Positions 1 to 4,911 of a stretch of DNA of 5,976 nucleotides are shown one piece after another. Every line of letters starts with the position of its first letter. Position 1 is the first letter of the stretch. The position numbers and the translations under genes are program-made. The notes beneath the pieces were generated by a model. It saw only the letters and a list, made by a program, of their open reading frames with translations. It was not told the origin of the DNA and searched no databases. This DNA comes from Erysipelotrichaceae bacterium (lineage in GTDB: Bacteria > Bacillota_I > Bacilli_A > Erysipelotrichales > Erysipelotrichaceae), in assembly GCA_900759455.1 (NCBI GenBank), contig CAAEVI010000060.1, positions 1-5,976 of the forward strand, written 5' to 3'.

Positions 1-3
1 ATC
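1..3. repeat. Target-site duplication, left copy (ATC)
   Basis: ATC immediately precedes the left IS end and is matched by ATC at 1835-1837 beyond the right end. Three-base duplications are common for IS150-group elements. Only three bases of left flank are visible, so a longer duplication cannot be excluded and a chance match is possible. Confidence 0.6.
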
Positions 4-50
4 TGATCAGCTTGTGTCAAGTAGACACACAAAATAATTAAAACATTTTG
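4..50. repeat. Terminal inverted repeat, transposase-3' end (IRR)
   Basis: This 47-base end starts TGATCAGCTT and aligns without gaps to the reverse complement of 1788-1834, with about 33 of 47 bases identical. The best conserved parts are positions 16-24 (AAGTAGACA) and 29-41 of the repeat, the likely transposase contacts. Read outward on the minus strand it contains a perfect TTGACA hexamer (15-20). Confidence 0.85.
15..20 (-). promoter_or_regulatory. Outward-facing consensus -35 box in the IS right end
   Basis: The minus strand reads TTGACA, a perfect -35 hexamer, pointing out of the IS to the left and ending 11 bases inside the terminus. Joined through a 3-base spacer to the opposite end it lies 17 bases from TACGAT. 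It could also drive neighbouring genes to the left if the flank supplies a -10 box. That flank is outside the window. Confidence 0.65.
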
Positions 51-51
51 G

Positions 52-85
52 TCCATCAGGCATTATCATGTCTGATGGATTTTTT
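52..85. terminator. Hairpin with T-tract at the 3' end of the IS
   Basis: The arms 52-63 and 68-79 form a 12-bp stem with one G-T wobble and a TATC loop. On the plus strand six T residues follow, which is a textbook intrinsic terminator for transcription entering the IS antisense from the left. On the minus strand the hairpin comes directly after the OrfB stop codon and is followed by a looser T-rich stretch, so it may also end the transposase mRNA or protect its 3' end. Activity in the minus direction is less certain. Confidence 0.8.
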
Positions 86-1109
86 ATATTTCTGCCTGTT
101 GGCTTTTGTAATGTTCTTGTTTATATTTCATGATCCGTTTGTTTTCGGGGATCTTATATTCTGCCGGTGTCTCTGCCTTCAGTGCTTCACTTCTTACTTC
201 GTAAGGTGTCCTGACCCCGAATCGTCTCTGATATCTTTCATATGTATAATAATGAAACCATTCCTCCAGGGCATGGATTAGCTCTTCTTTGGTTCGATAA
301 TGCTTTCCATAATACATCTCACATTTTAGGATTCCCCAGAATCCTTCCATAGGACCATTATCGATACAACAGCCGATTCGAGACATACTTTGTATCATTC
401 CATGTTCTCGCAATTTGTTCTGGAATGATGGACTTGTATATTGAAATCCCGCATCTGAATGAAATAGCGGATGTGCTTCCGGGTATGCTTCTACAGCCTT
501 GTCAAAGGTATTATGCACAAGGACATTATTATTGGAATCTCCATATTTCTTACTGACAGGAAACCTGTCATACAGATCCAGAATCACGCTTAGATACAGC
601 TTATGTTCAAATCTGTCTCCATACTTGAATTCCGTGACATCCGTTACCCATTTCTCATTTGGTATTGCCGCATTGAAATCTCTGTTCAGTACATTTGGTG
701 CAGCCTTTGCGTCTTTTGCCCGTACTGTACAGTTGTGCCTTTTCTGACGGATCCGACTCTTTAAGCCCAGGTACCGCATTACTTTGTAGACCTGATATTC
801 TGTATATGCTGTGCCTTTGTCATGATTGATATAATCCTTCATCATCCGATATCCCAATTTATGATCATAGGTTTCATGATAGGCTCGTACGGTTTCAATT
901 AATAGATCCCATCTTTTGTCAAACTGAGATCGTTCATGATGAAGCCATCTATAATAATTGGCACGTTTTACACCCAGACACTGGCACATCTGGCTTATAT
1001 TTGGTTTCTCTTCATTTTTCTTTATTTCTTCAGCGGTTTCTTCGATGGCCTGATATTTTGCCTCAAATCGGCTCTCTCGCCATATCGCCTCCTTTCGATC
1101 TCGTCCACT
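84..1109 (-). CDS. IS3-family transposase OrfB, DDE integrase domain, made as OrfAB by -1 frameshift
   Basis: This is the catalytic half of the transposase, an RNase H-fold (rve) integrase that cuts and joins the IS ends. The frame is open from the A7 slippery site at 1109 to a TAA at 84-86, giving 341 residues after the shift and a predicted OrfAB fusion of 559 residues. An internal ATG at 989 would give 301 residues but has no visible Shine-Dalgarno sequence. Numbered from that ATG, the catalytic triad is D117 (in WVTDVTE), D179 (in HSDAG) and E215 (in NGPMEGFWG). D179 and E215 are separated by exactly 35 residues, the IS3-family DD(35)E signature. The N-terminal part after the shift contains an FEAKYQAIEE-type linker and the CxxLGVKRANYYRW helix region typical of family OrfBs. 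No stop or deletion is visible, so the enzyme appears intact. Confidence 0.93.
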   Translation of the reverse strand, partial: SGRDRKEAIWRESRFEAKYQAIEETAEEIKKNEEKPNISQMCQCLGVKRANYYRWLHHERSQFDKRWDLLIETVRAYHETYDHKLGYRMMKDYINHDKGTAYTEYQVYKVMRYLGLKSRIRQKRHNCTVRAKDAKAAPNVLNRDFNAAIPNEKWVTDVTEFKYGDRFEHKLYLSVILDLYDRFPVSKKYGDSNNNVLVHNTFDKAVEAYPEAHPLFHSDAGFQYTSPSFQNKLREHGMIQSMSRIGCCIDNGPMEGFWGILKCEMYYGKHYRTKEELIHALEEWFHYYTYERYQRRFGVRTPYEVRSEALKAETPAEYKIPENKRIMKYKQEHYKSQQAEI

Positions 1110-1762
1110 TTTTTTAACAGACGATTCTCCAACCGAGCTACTTTTAATTCGCGCTCGGCTTTTTCAAGTTTTCTTCTTAACAGCTCGACTTCATCCAGTT
1201 CGTCTTCTGATTTATGATGACCTCGTTTATCGGATAAACCATCATAACCATTTTTGATGTATTTCTGTACCCACTGATATACATTGGCATAGGGTACTTC
1301 AAATACTTTGGCTGTCAGTCTGTAATTCTTGTCATGTTCCAGGCAATAATCCACAATCTCTTTACGTTCTTCCTGCGTTGTATTTCGGCTCTTGGTCATA
1401 TACACATCTCCCATCGGTTTATAATCCGTTTGTTCTATATGACCATTATACTTCTTTACCCAGTTAATGACGGTAGTATCGGAAGGAATATCGAATGCCG
1501 TTGCCACATCCAGATAAGAACCTTTTCCGTTCAAATAAGCTTGTACGACTTCCTCCTTAAATTCTTTCGTATAAGATTTGTTTCGAGATTCTTCATCAAA
1601 GGCAGAAGCTCCAAGATTCTTATACTGTACGAACCATTTACGAATTGTTCCGCTATTGACTCCCACTTCGTTGGCCAATGATTCGTAAGAATCCTCACCC
1701 CTTTCATACCTTTTTACTATTTCCATTTTTAACTCTTTTGAATACTTACTTTTTCTTCCCAT
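1022..1762 (-). CDS. IS3-family transposase OrfA, three helix-turn-helix units plus leucine zipper
   Basis: OrfA (246 residues) is the DNA-binding half of the transposase. It recognises the terminal repeats, alone or within OrfAB. Three similar helix-turn-helix units can be read at about residues 5-50 (GVNSGTIRKWF), 62-108 (DIPSDTTVINWV) and 128-175 (EVPYANVYQWV). A charged coiled coil follows at about 188-220, with leucines at heptad-like spacing, and would mediate multimerisation. This long three-HTH form is typical of the IS150 group and exceeds the roughly 100-residue OrfA of IS3 or IS911. The ATG has a GAGAGG Shine-Dalgarno candidate 13 bases upstream, a long spacing, and that site lies inside a predicted stem (1769-1832). 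The zero frame ends at TAA 1022-1024, and the frameshift occurs after Lys218. Confidence 0.92.
   Translation of the reverse strand: MGRKSKYSKELKMEIVKRYERGEDSYESLANEVGVNSGTIRKWFVQYKNLGASAFDEESRNKSYTKEFKEEVVQAYLNGKGSYLDVATAFDIPSDTTVINWVKKYNGHIEQTDYKPMGDVYMTKSRNTTQEERKEIVDYCLEHDKNYRLTAKVFEVPYANVYQWVQKYIKNGYDGLSDKRGHHKSEDELDEVELLRRKLEKAERELKVARLENRLLKKVDEIERRRYGERADLRQNIRPSKKPLKK
1109..1130 (-). other. Programmed -1 ribosomal frameshift site (A7 heptamer)
   Basis: On the minus strand the OrfA codons read CTG TTA AAA AAA GTG, giving a zero-frame A AAA AAA G slippery heptamer at 1115-1109. Slipping back one base enters the OrfB frame, which runs open to its stop. A GGAG tetramer (1127-1130) lies 11 bases upstream of the heptamer, a spacing similar to known stimulatory Shine-Dalgarno-like elements such as the one in dnaX. 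A 3' stem may also exist, but no clear one was identified by eye. Confidence 0.88.
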
Positions 1763-1768
1763 ATAAAA

Positions 1769-1832
1769 ATACGATCCTCTCTGTATTCAGTACGTTTTAA
1801 TTATTTGTACTGTCTACTTTTGAGAATCGTAT
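1769..1832 (-). promoter_or_regulatory. Long stem sequestering the OrfA ribosome-binding site
   Basis: On the minus strand ATACGATTCTC (1832-1822) pairs with GAGGATCGTAT (1779-1769) through 11 pairs, one of them a G-U wobble. The smaller CAGTAC/GTACTG hairpin nests inside. The 3' arm contains the GAGG of the OrfA Shine-Dalgarno sequence. Only transcripts begun upstream of the IS carry both arms. Transcripts from the IS's own -10 would start near 1819 and lack the 5' arm. Confidence 0.65.
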
Positions 1833-1834
1833 CA
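1788..1834. repeat. Terminal inverted repeat, transposase-5' end (IRL)
   Basis: This is the partner of the repeat at 4-50. Read inward on the minus strand it starts TGATACGATT, containing an extended -10 element, and then shares AAGTAGACA and the A/T-rich block with the other end. An internal CAGTAC/GTACTG pair (1788-1793 and 1807-1812) could form a small hairpin in the transposase leader. Confidence 0.85.
1826..1834 (-). promoter_or_regulatory. Extended -10 element in the IS left end
   Basis: The first nine bases of the IS, read inward, are TGATACGAT: a TGn motif followed by TACGAT (4 of 6 to consensus). In the integrated copy the best upstream match is a weak TTAAAA, 16 bases away inside the last kinase codons (1848-1853), so native transcription should be low. 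In an excised circle it would be paired with TTGACA from the other end. Confidence 0.6.
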
Positions 1835-1837
1835 ATC
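1835..1837. repeat. Target-site duplication, right copy (ATC)
   Basis: This matches ATC at 1-3. It lies one base past the stop codon of the kinase gene (1839-1841), so insertion left that reading frame intact. Confidence 0.6.
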
Positions 1838-1838
1838 G

Positions 1839-2726
1839 TCATTTTGCTTTTAATGATCCGTGCATGTGCAATGCCCTGGAGGCAATGCCCGCTGCTTGCT
1901 GCAGCATTTGCTTTAAATCCATTCCCTGTTCCAACGCATGGAGGCAGGCTCCGGCATGGGCATCGCCTGCTCCTATCGTATCTATTATGTCACACGGCAC
2001 AGCCCTCTCACACACAAAACAGCTTCCGTCATATGCCATGCAGCCCTCGGCTCCCATCGTTACGATCACCAGTGCCTGACTCTGCCGATATAATTCCTGC
2101 AGTGCAGCTTTGACATCACTTGCCGCAGTTACTGCCTTTGCCTCTTTCTCATTGAGATGAAGGACGGGATGACGGGACATCATTTTTTTCCACAACTTGC
2201 GATCAAGCTGCAACAGTCTTGGTCCCGGCGCAAAAAAGAGTTTCATATCCGGATATTGATCGATCAGATCCAAAACCGCCTCATTCTTCTTTTCTTCCAG
2301 GTCAATGCCGCAAACATAGACATAGCGAAACGAAGAAAGATCCATCGTCTGAAGTTCTTTCAGCGGATACAAATACTCAGCGCCATGAAGTGACAGAAAA
2401 GTCCTCTCCCCGTCTTCTTCCACCAGACAGTAACAGCAGCCGTTTGCCTCATCTCCCGCAAACAGCATCATCGTGCGATCCTGTTTCAGCTGTCTTTTTA
2501 TTTCATCGCCATAGATCCCGGTCCCGACCACCGCTGCCATGACTGCATCGCTATTACAGTATTTCATCGCCTGATAAACGTTATATGCACAACCGCCGCA
2601 GGCATAAGTCTGAGAATCGACATTCATATCCTGCATGCGCTGCGGAAGCTTTTTTACCCGAAGGATCACATCAAGGGTCAGCGACCCAAGAATCAGCGTC
2701 TTATCCCGCTTACGTAAAATAGACAT
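1839..2726 (-). CDS. PfkB-family carbohydrate/nucleoside kinase
   Basis: This 295-residue protein belongs to the ribokinase/PfkB superfamily, cytosolic ATP-dependent kinases of sugars, nucleosides and related metabolites. Visible marks are the N-terminal strand KTLILGSLTLDVIL (9-22), the glycine pair in ACGGCAYNVYQAM (42-54) for substrate binding, LNEKEAKAV (191-199) and the signature DTIGAGDAHAGA (249-260), whose Asp255 is the expected catalytic base. Length is normal and the C-terminus ends naturally, so the IS just downstream did not truncate it. The ATG at 2726 is preferred because GAGG sits six bases upstream and little lies before the first conserved strand. ATGs at 2732, 2738 and 2771 are alternatives. 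The gene overlaps the upstream GTPase gene by 17 bases, implying translational coupling. The substrate cannot be told from sequence, and the cysteine-rich substrate loop (C43, C46) is unusual. Confidence 0.9.
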   Translation of the reverse strand: MSILRKRDKTLILGSLTLDVILRVKKLPQRMQDMNVDSQTYACGGCAYNVYQAMKYCNSDAVMAAVVGTGIYGDEIKRQLKQDRTMMLFAGDEANGCCYCLVEEDGERTFLSLHGAEYLYPLKELQTMDLSSFRYVYVCGIDLEEKKNEAVLDLIDQYPDMKLFFAPGPRLLQLDRKLWKKMMSRHPVLHLNEKEAKAVTAASDVKAALQELYRQSQALVIVTMGAEGCMAYDGSCFVCERAVPCDIIDTIGAGDAHAGACLHALEQGMDLKQMLQQAAGIASRALHMHGSLKAK

Positions 2727-3654
2727 AATCATCCTCATGTTCCTGCAGTTCTGTACGTTCGATTTCATCAATCACGCATACTTCGCCTCCGTAATCCTCA
2801 TCGAATTCGACGCGAATTCTGCCGTACAGATGAATCCAGGAAAGTGCTTTCGGCTTCAACTGTTTGGTATAGACCCACAGACCGATCAGCGAGGTATCAT
2901 CACTGCAGCAGACCATGGCTTCACGGCCGGCCACATAAGCATTTGATTTATATAAATCCACAGGATAAACCTTGACATTGTATGCAATTGTTTTTCCTTC
3001 ATATTTACGGGGATGTTCCAGGGCATCCATATACCAGATGCCGTAATCATAATCCTGCAGTTCGATATGATCTGCACTGACATCAAATGGCAGCTGTTCC
3101 TCCTGAGCCGAAAGGATCGTTCCCTCGCGGCTTTCGTAAATCAGCTGTGCCCGTTTGTTCATTGCCTTGATATTATTGCGCAGATACAGCATATCCGTAG
3201 AACTGTCACAACGATTAAAAATGATCGTCTCACTGTGACGCAGCTGCTCATACAGGATGCTGCGCATATTGGCCAGATACATTGCGAATGTGGAGGCATC
3301 CACGGTTGACAGAATCTGCACCAGGATCCAGCGAAGCGGCAGTTCCACATCCAAAAACTGATCCACGCTCCACATACCGTTATATTCGATCATTACCCGG
3401 TCCGGATGGAAAAGCTGCTCACACTTTGCCAGAAAAGGTGCTGTTAGTTTTTTTGGATCATTGACAGATACAACGGTGGCATGTACTTGTTCTGCCAGCC
3501 GTTTCGTATAGCAGACTTCTCCTTCTTCGCAAAGCAGGATCAGTGTTTTTTCATCACCGGTATTAAAGCCGTCATCCTTCAGCGTTTCCTGAATCAGCGT
3601 TGTCTTGCCGCTCTCCAGAAAGCCGGTAAATAAATATACGAGACATTCTGCCAT
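2710..3654 (-). CDS. CobW-like (COG0523/G3E) GTPase without CxCC motif, with YcgQ/DUF1980-like C-terminal domain
   Basis: This 314-residue protein is a divergent member of the G3E P-loop GTPases. The Walker A motif is GFLESGKTT (11-19), a hydrophobic strand with HPDRVMIEYNG (83-93) takes the place of the Walker B region, and NRCD (147-150) is a plausible NKxD base-recognition motif. The GCxCC metal-binding segment expected near residue 60 is absent, as is any His-rich loop. Instead of the usual CobW_C domain, residues about 217-314 read EGKTIAYNVKVY...AMVCCSDDTSLIGLWV...WIHLYGRIRVE...DDYVYF. This resembles the C-terminal domain of YcgQ/TIGR03943 proteins, with their conserved GK, CCxxD and GxL...V blocks. 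The gene starts one base after the upstream GTPase stop, with GAGG nine bases before the ATG. It may act as a partner of that GTPase. The GTPase call is firm. The tail assignment is from memory of the family pattern. Confidence 0.82.
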   Translation of the reverse strand: MAECLVYLFTGFLESGKTTLIQETLKDDGFNTGDEKTLILLCEEGEVCYTKRLAEQVHATVVSVNDPKKLTAPFLAKCEQLFHPDRVMIEYNGMWSVDQFLDVELPLRWILVQILSTVDASTFAMYLANMRSILYEQLRHSETIIFNRCDSSTDMLYLRNNIKAMNKRAQLIYESREGTILSAQEEQLPFDVSADHIELQDYDYGIWYMDALEHPRKYEGKTIAYNVKVYPVDLYKSNAYVAGREAMVCCSDDTSLIGLWVYTKQLKPKALSWIHLYGRIRVEFDEDYGGEVCVIDEIERTELQEHEDDYVYFT

Positions 3655-3655
3655 T

Positions 3656-4714
3656 TTACTCTACCTCAATGCTCCAGTTCTCCTGTGCTGTTTCTGTCGT
3701 CTCTTTTTCTCCGTCAAACAAACGTGCAAGCGCTTCTTCCTTCAGCTTCGAACCGATGACACAATAGCGTCCCGTATAAGAAGGCTGTCCTTCACGGATC
3801 TCATATTCCTGCGGCGTTACATCAAAGTAGTACCACGCATCATGTCCTTTTACCATGCCTTTGGCACGAAGTATCTGACCATACTGTTCACTGTCTGCCA
3901 GCGCCGCTACAATAGCTGTCAGCTCATCTTTGTCATAAATGCGAACTGTCTCACTGCCCCAGCTGGTGAATACCTCATCTGCATCATGGTCATGATGATG
4001 ACAGCCGCAAGCTTCCTCATGATGGTGATGATGGTCGTGATGTTCATGATCATGATGATGGTGATGATGACCGCATACTTCGCAAATCTCTTCCTCTTCC
4101 ATTAGTTCCCTGCTTAGATCACTTTGATGTTCCATTGCTTTCGCAATGACGCTTCCTTCCAGTTCATCCCATGGCGTTGTTACCAGCGGAGCCTTTTCAT
4201 TCAGCTTTTTCAGCAAAGCAGCACTTTCCTGCAGCTTTCTTTCATCTGCATGCTGTGTACGGCTTAAGATCAGAGCATCCGCATGCTCGATCTGATTATT
4301 GAAAAACTCCCCGAAGTTTTTCTGGTACATCGCACACTTCATGACATCAACGACAGTACAGCTGCTGCAAAGCTGCAGTTCATCATTTTCAGTATTAATG
4401 ACTGCCCGCTTGACATCGGATAACTTGCCTACCCCGCTTGGCTCGATAATGATGCGGTCCGGATGAAACTCGTCCAGCACTTTCTGCAAAGCTGCCGTAA
4501 AGTCTCCGGACAAGGAACAGCAAATGCAGCCGCTGTTCATTTCTGTGACTTCTACACCGGCATCCTGCAGAAACCCTCCGTCGATGCCGATTTCTCCAAA
4601 CTCATTTTCAATAAGCACCACTTGTTCATCTGCATACACTTCTTTCAGAAGTTTCTTGATCAATGTTGTTTTTCCGGCTCCAAGAAAGCCTGAGATAATA
4701 TTCACTTTTGTCAT
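3656..4714 (-). CDS. CobW/COG0523 family GTP-dependent metallochaperone with His-rich loop
   Basis: This 352-residue G3E-family GTPase is a probable zinc (or cobalt/nickel) insertase or metallochaperone in the cytosol. Walker A is GFLGAGKTT (9-17), ENEFGEIGIDG (36-46) is the switch segment, GCICC (62-66) is the CxCC metal site and IIIEPSGVG (88-96) covers Walker B. A metal-binding insert at 211-244 has CEVC, long His/Asp runs and CGC. The CobW C-terminal domain follows (about 252-335), with YGQILRAKGMV and AWYYFDVTPQEYEIR. The usual NKxD guanine-recognition motif appears as SRTQ (151-154), so nucleotide specificity may differ. The ATG at 4714 leaves the N-terminus right at the first strand. 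An AAAGGA lies 12 bases upstream, a rather long spacing. It is the first gene of a three-gene operon. Its metal cannot be decided from sequence, though zinc is favoured by the His-rich loop. Confidence 0.93.
   Translation of the reverse strand: MTKVNIISGFLGAGKTTLIKKLLKEVYADEQVVLIENEFGEIGIDGGFLQDAGVEVTEMNSGCICCSLSGDFTAALQKVLDEFHPDRIIIEPSGVGKLSDVKRAVINTENDELQLCSSCTVVDVMKCAMYQKNFGEFFNNQIEHADALILSRTQHADERKLQESAALLKKLNEKAPLVTTPWDELEGSVIAKAMEHQSDLSRELMEEEEICEVCGHHHHHHDHEHHDHHHHHEEACGCHHHDHDADEVFTSWGSETVRIYDKDELTAIVAALADSEQYGQILRAKGMVKGHDAWYYFDVTPQEYEIREGQPSYTGRYCVIGSKLKEEALARLFDGEKETTETAQENWSIEVE
3983..4084 (-). repeat. His-codon low-complexity tract encoding the metal-binding loop
   Basis: The plus strand shows near-tandem atg/gtg/atc triplets that encode a His/Asp/Glu-rich segment (residues 211-244 of the CobW protein). 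A CxxC pair stands on one side and a CxC pair near the other. The tract is a metal-buffering loop at protein level and a likely site of replication slippage and strain-to-strain length variation at DNA level. Confidence 0.85.
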
Positions 4715-4762
4715 TTCTGATCATCGTCCTTTCTCTTTTCGGCACTCTCCTGCCTACTGCCT

Positions 4763-4771
4763 ATTATAGCA
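4763..4771 (-). promoter_or_regulatory. Extended -10 promoter for the CobW operon
   Basis: The minus strand reads TGCTATAAT, a perfect TATAAT with a TG motif one base upstream, about 50 bases before the first operon ATG. No good -35 box lies 17 bases away (CGTTTG at 4786-4791). TTGACG at 4778-4783 is too close, with an 8-base gap. The extended -10 may compensate. No clear zinc-repressor (Zur) palindrome or cobalamin riboswitch could be identified around it. Confidence 0.55.
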
Positions 4772-4872
4772 CAGCACGTCAATAGCAAACGTTGTCACTC
4801 CTTCCGGTTTTTGATCGTTTCCCCCTGCCGTTCTCCTATTTGAAACCGGCCTTTCTCCCAGTTGATCTTCAC

Positions 4873-4902
4873 AAAAAAAGAGAGGTCTTTTACCTTCTCT
4901 TT
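4873..4902 (-). terminator. Intrinsic terminator of metH
   Basis: On the minus strand AAAGAGA, a bulged A and GGT pair with ACC and TCTCTTT around an AAAAG loop, and T residues continue to 4873. It starts ten bases beyond the metH stop codon and separates metH from the CobW operon, so the two are likely independent transcription units. Confidence 0.85.
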
Positions 4903-4911
4903 CTTTTAACA

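Larger units (their letters stand above)
4..1834 (-). mobile_element. Complete IS3-family (IS150-like) insertion sequence, 1831 bp
   Basis: The element is bounded by imperfect terminal inverted repeats and encodes a two-frame transposase read from right to left. Both ends begin with TGAT and finish in the TG...CA form typical of IS3-family elements. The two 47-base ends agree at about 33 positions, including an AAGTAGACA block and a 13-base A/T-rich block. ATC stands directly outside each end (1-3 and 1835-1837), consistent with a 3-bp target duplication. OrfA, the A7 frameshift site and OrfB are all intact, so the copy may be active. It sits one base beyond the stop codon of the PfkB-family kinase gene and is transcribed in the same direction. 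It looks more A+T-rich than the operon beside it, as expected for an acquired element. The family is secure. The exact ends are inferred from repeat alignment, the flanking ATC and promoter geometry. Confidence 0.93.

Noticed and set aside
13..29. Short palindrome TGTGTC-aagta-GACACA within the left IS end
   Set aside because: It is not repeated at the other end and has no T-tract. It is most likely incidental to the terminal repeat sequence.
15..1823. Alternative IS boundaries starting at TGTCAA on the left
   Set aside because: That choice gives a good 36-base repeat but no TG...CA ends and no target duplication. Extending to 4 and 1834 gives both and the correct junction-promoter spacing.
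3605..4105. Plus-strand open frame of 166 codons with a Met/Val-rich run
   Set aside because: It is the antisense shadow of the His-codon tract and the two GTPase genes. It has no plausible ribosome site and its composition is explained by the opposite strand.
4714..4788. A possible leader peptide: TTG at 4788 with AAGGAG nine bases upstream, 25 codons, with its TGA overlapping the CobW ATG
   Set aside because: The start codon is weak, the good TATAAT lies inside this frame so most transcripts would lack its start, and the residue composition is uninformative. The stop/start overlap is intriguing but not enough to call a gene.
4804..4849. Perfect 7-bp inverted repeat CCGGTTT/AAACCGG with a 32-base gap between metH and the CobW operon
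   Set aside because: The loop is long, no T-tract follows and it does not match a known operator or riboswitch. It lies upstream of the likely promoter and may be chance.
4715..4872. Cobalamin riboswitch or Zur operator ahead of the CobW operon
   Set aside because: No B12-box-like segment and no convincing Zur palindrome was found by eye. The region is also short for a full cobalamin riboswitch.
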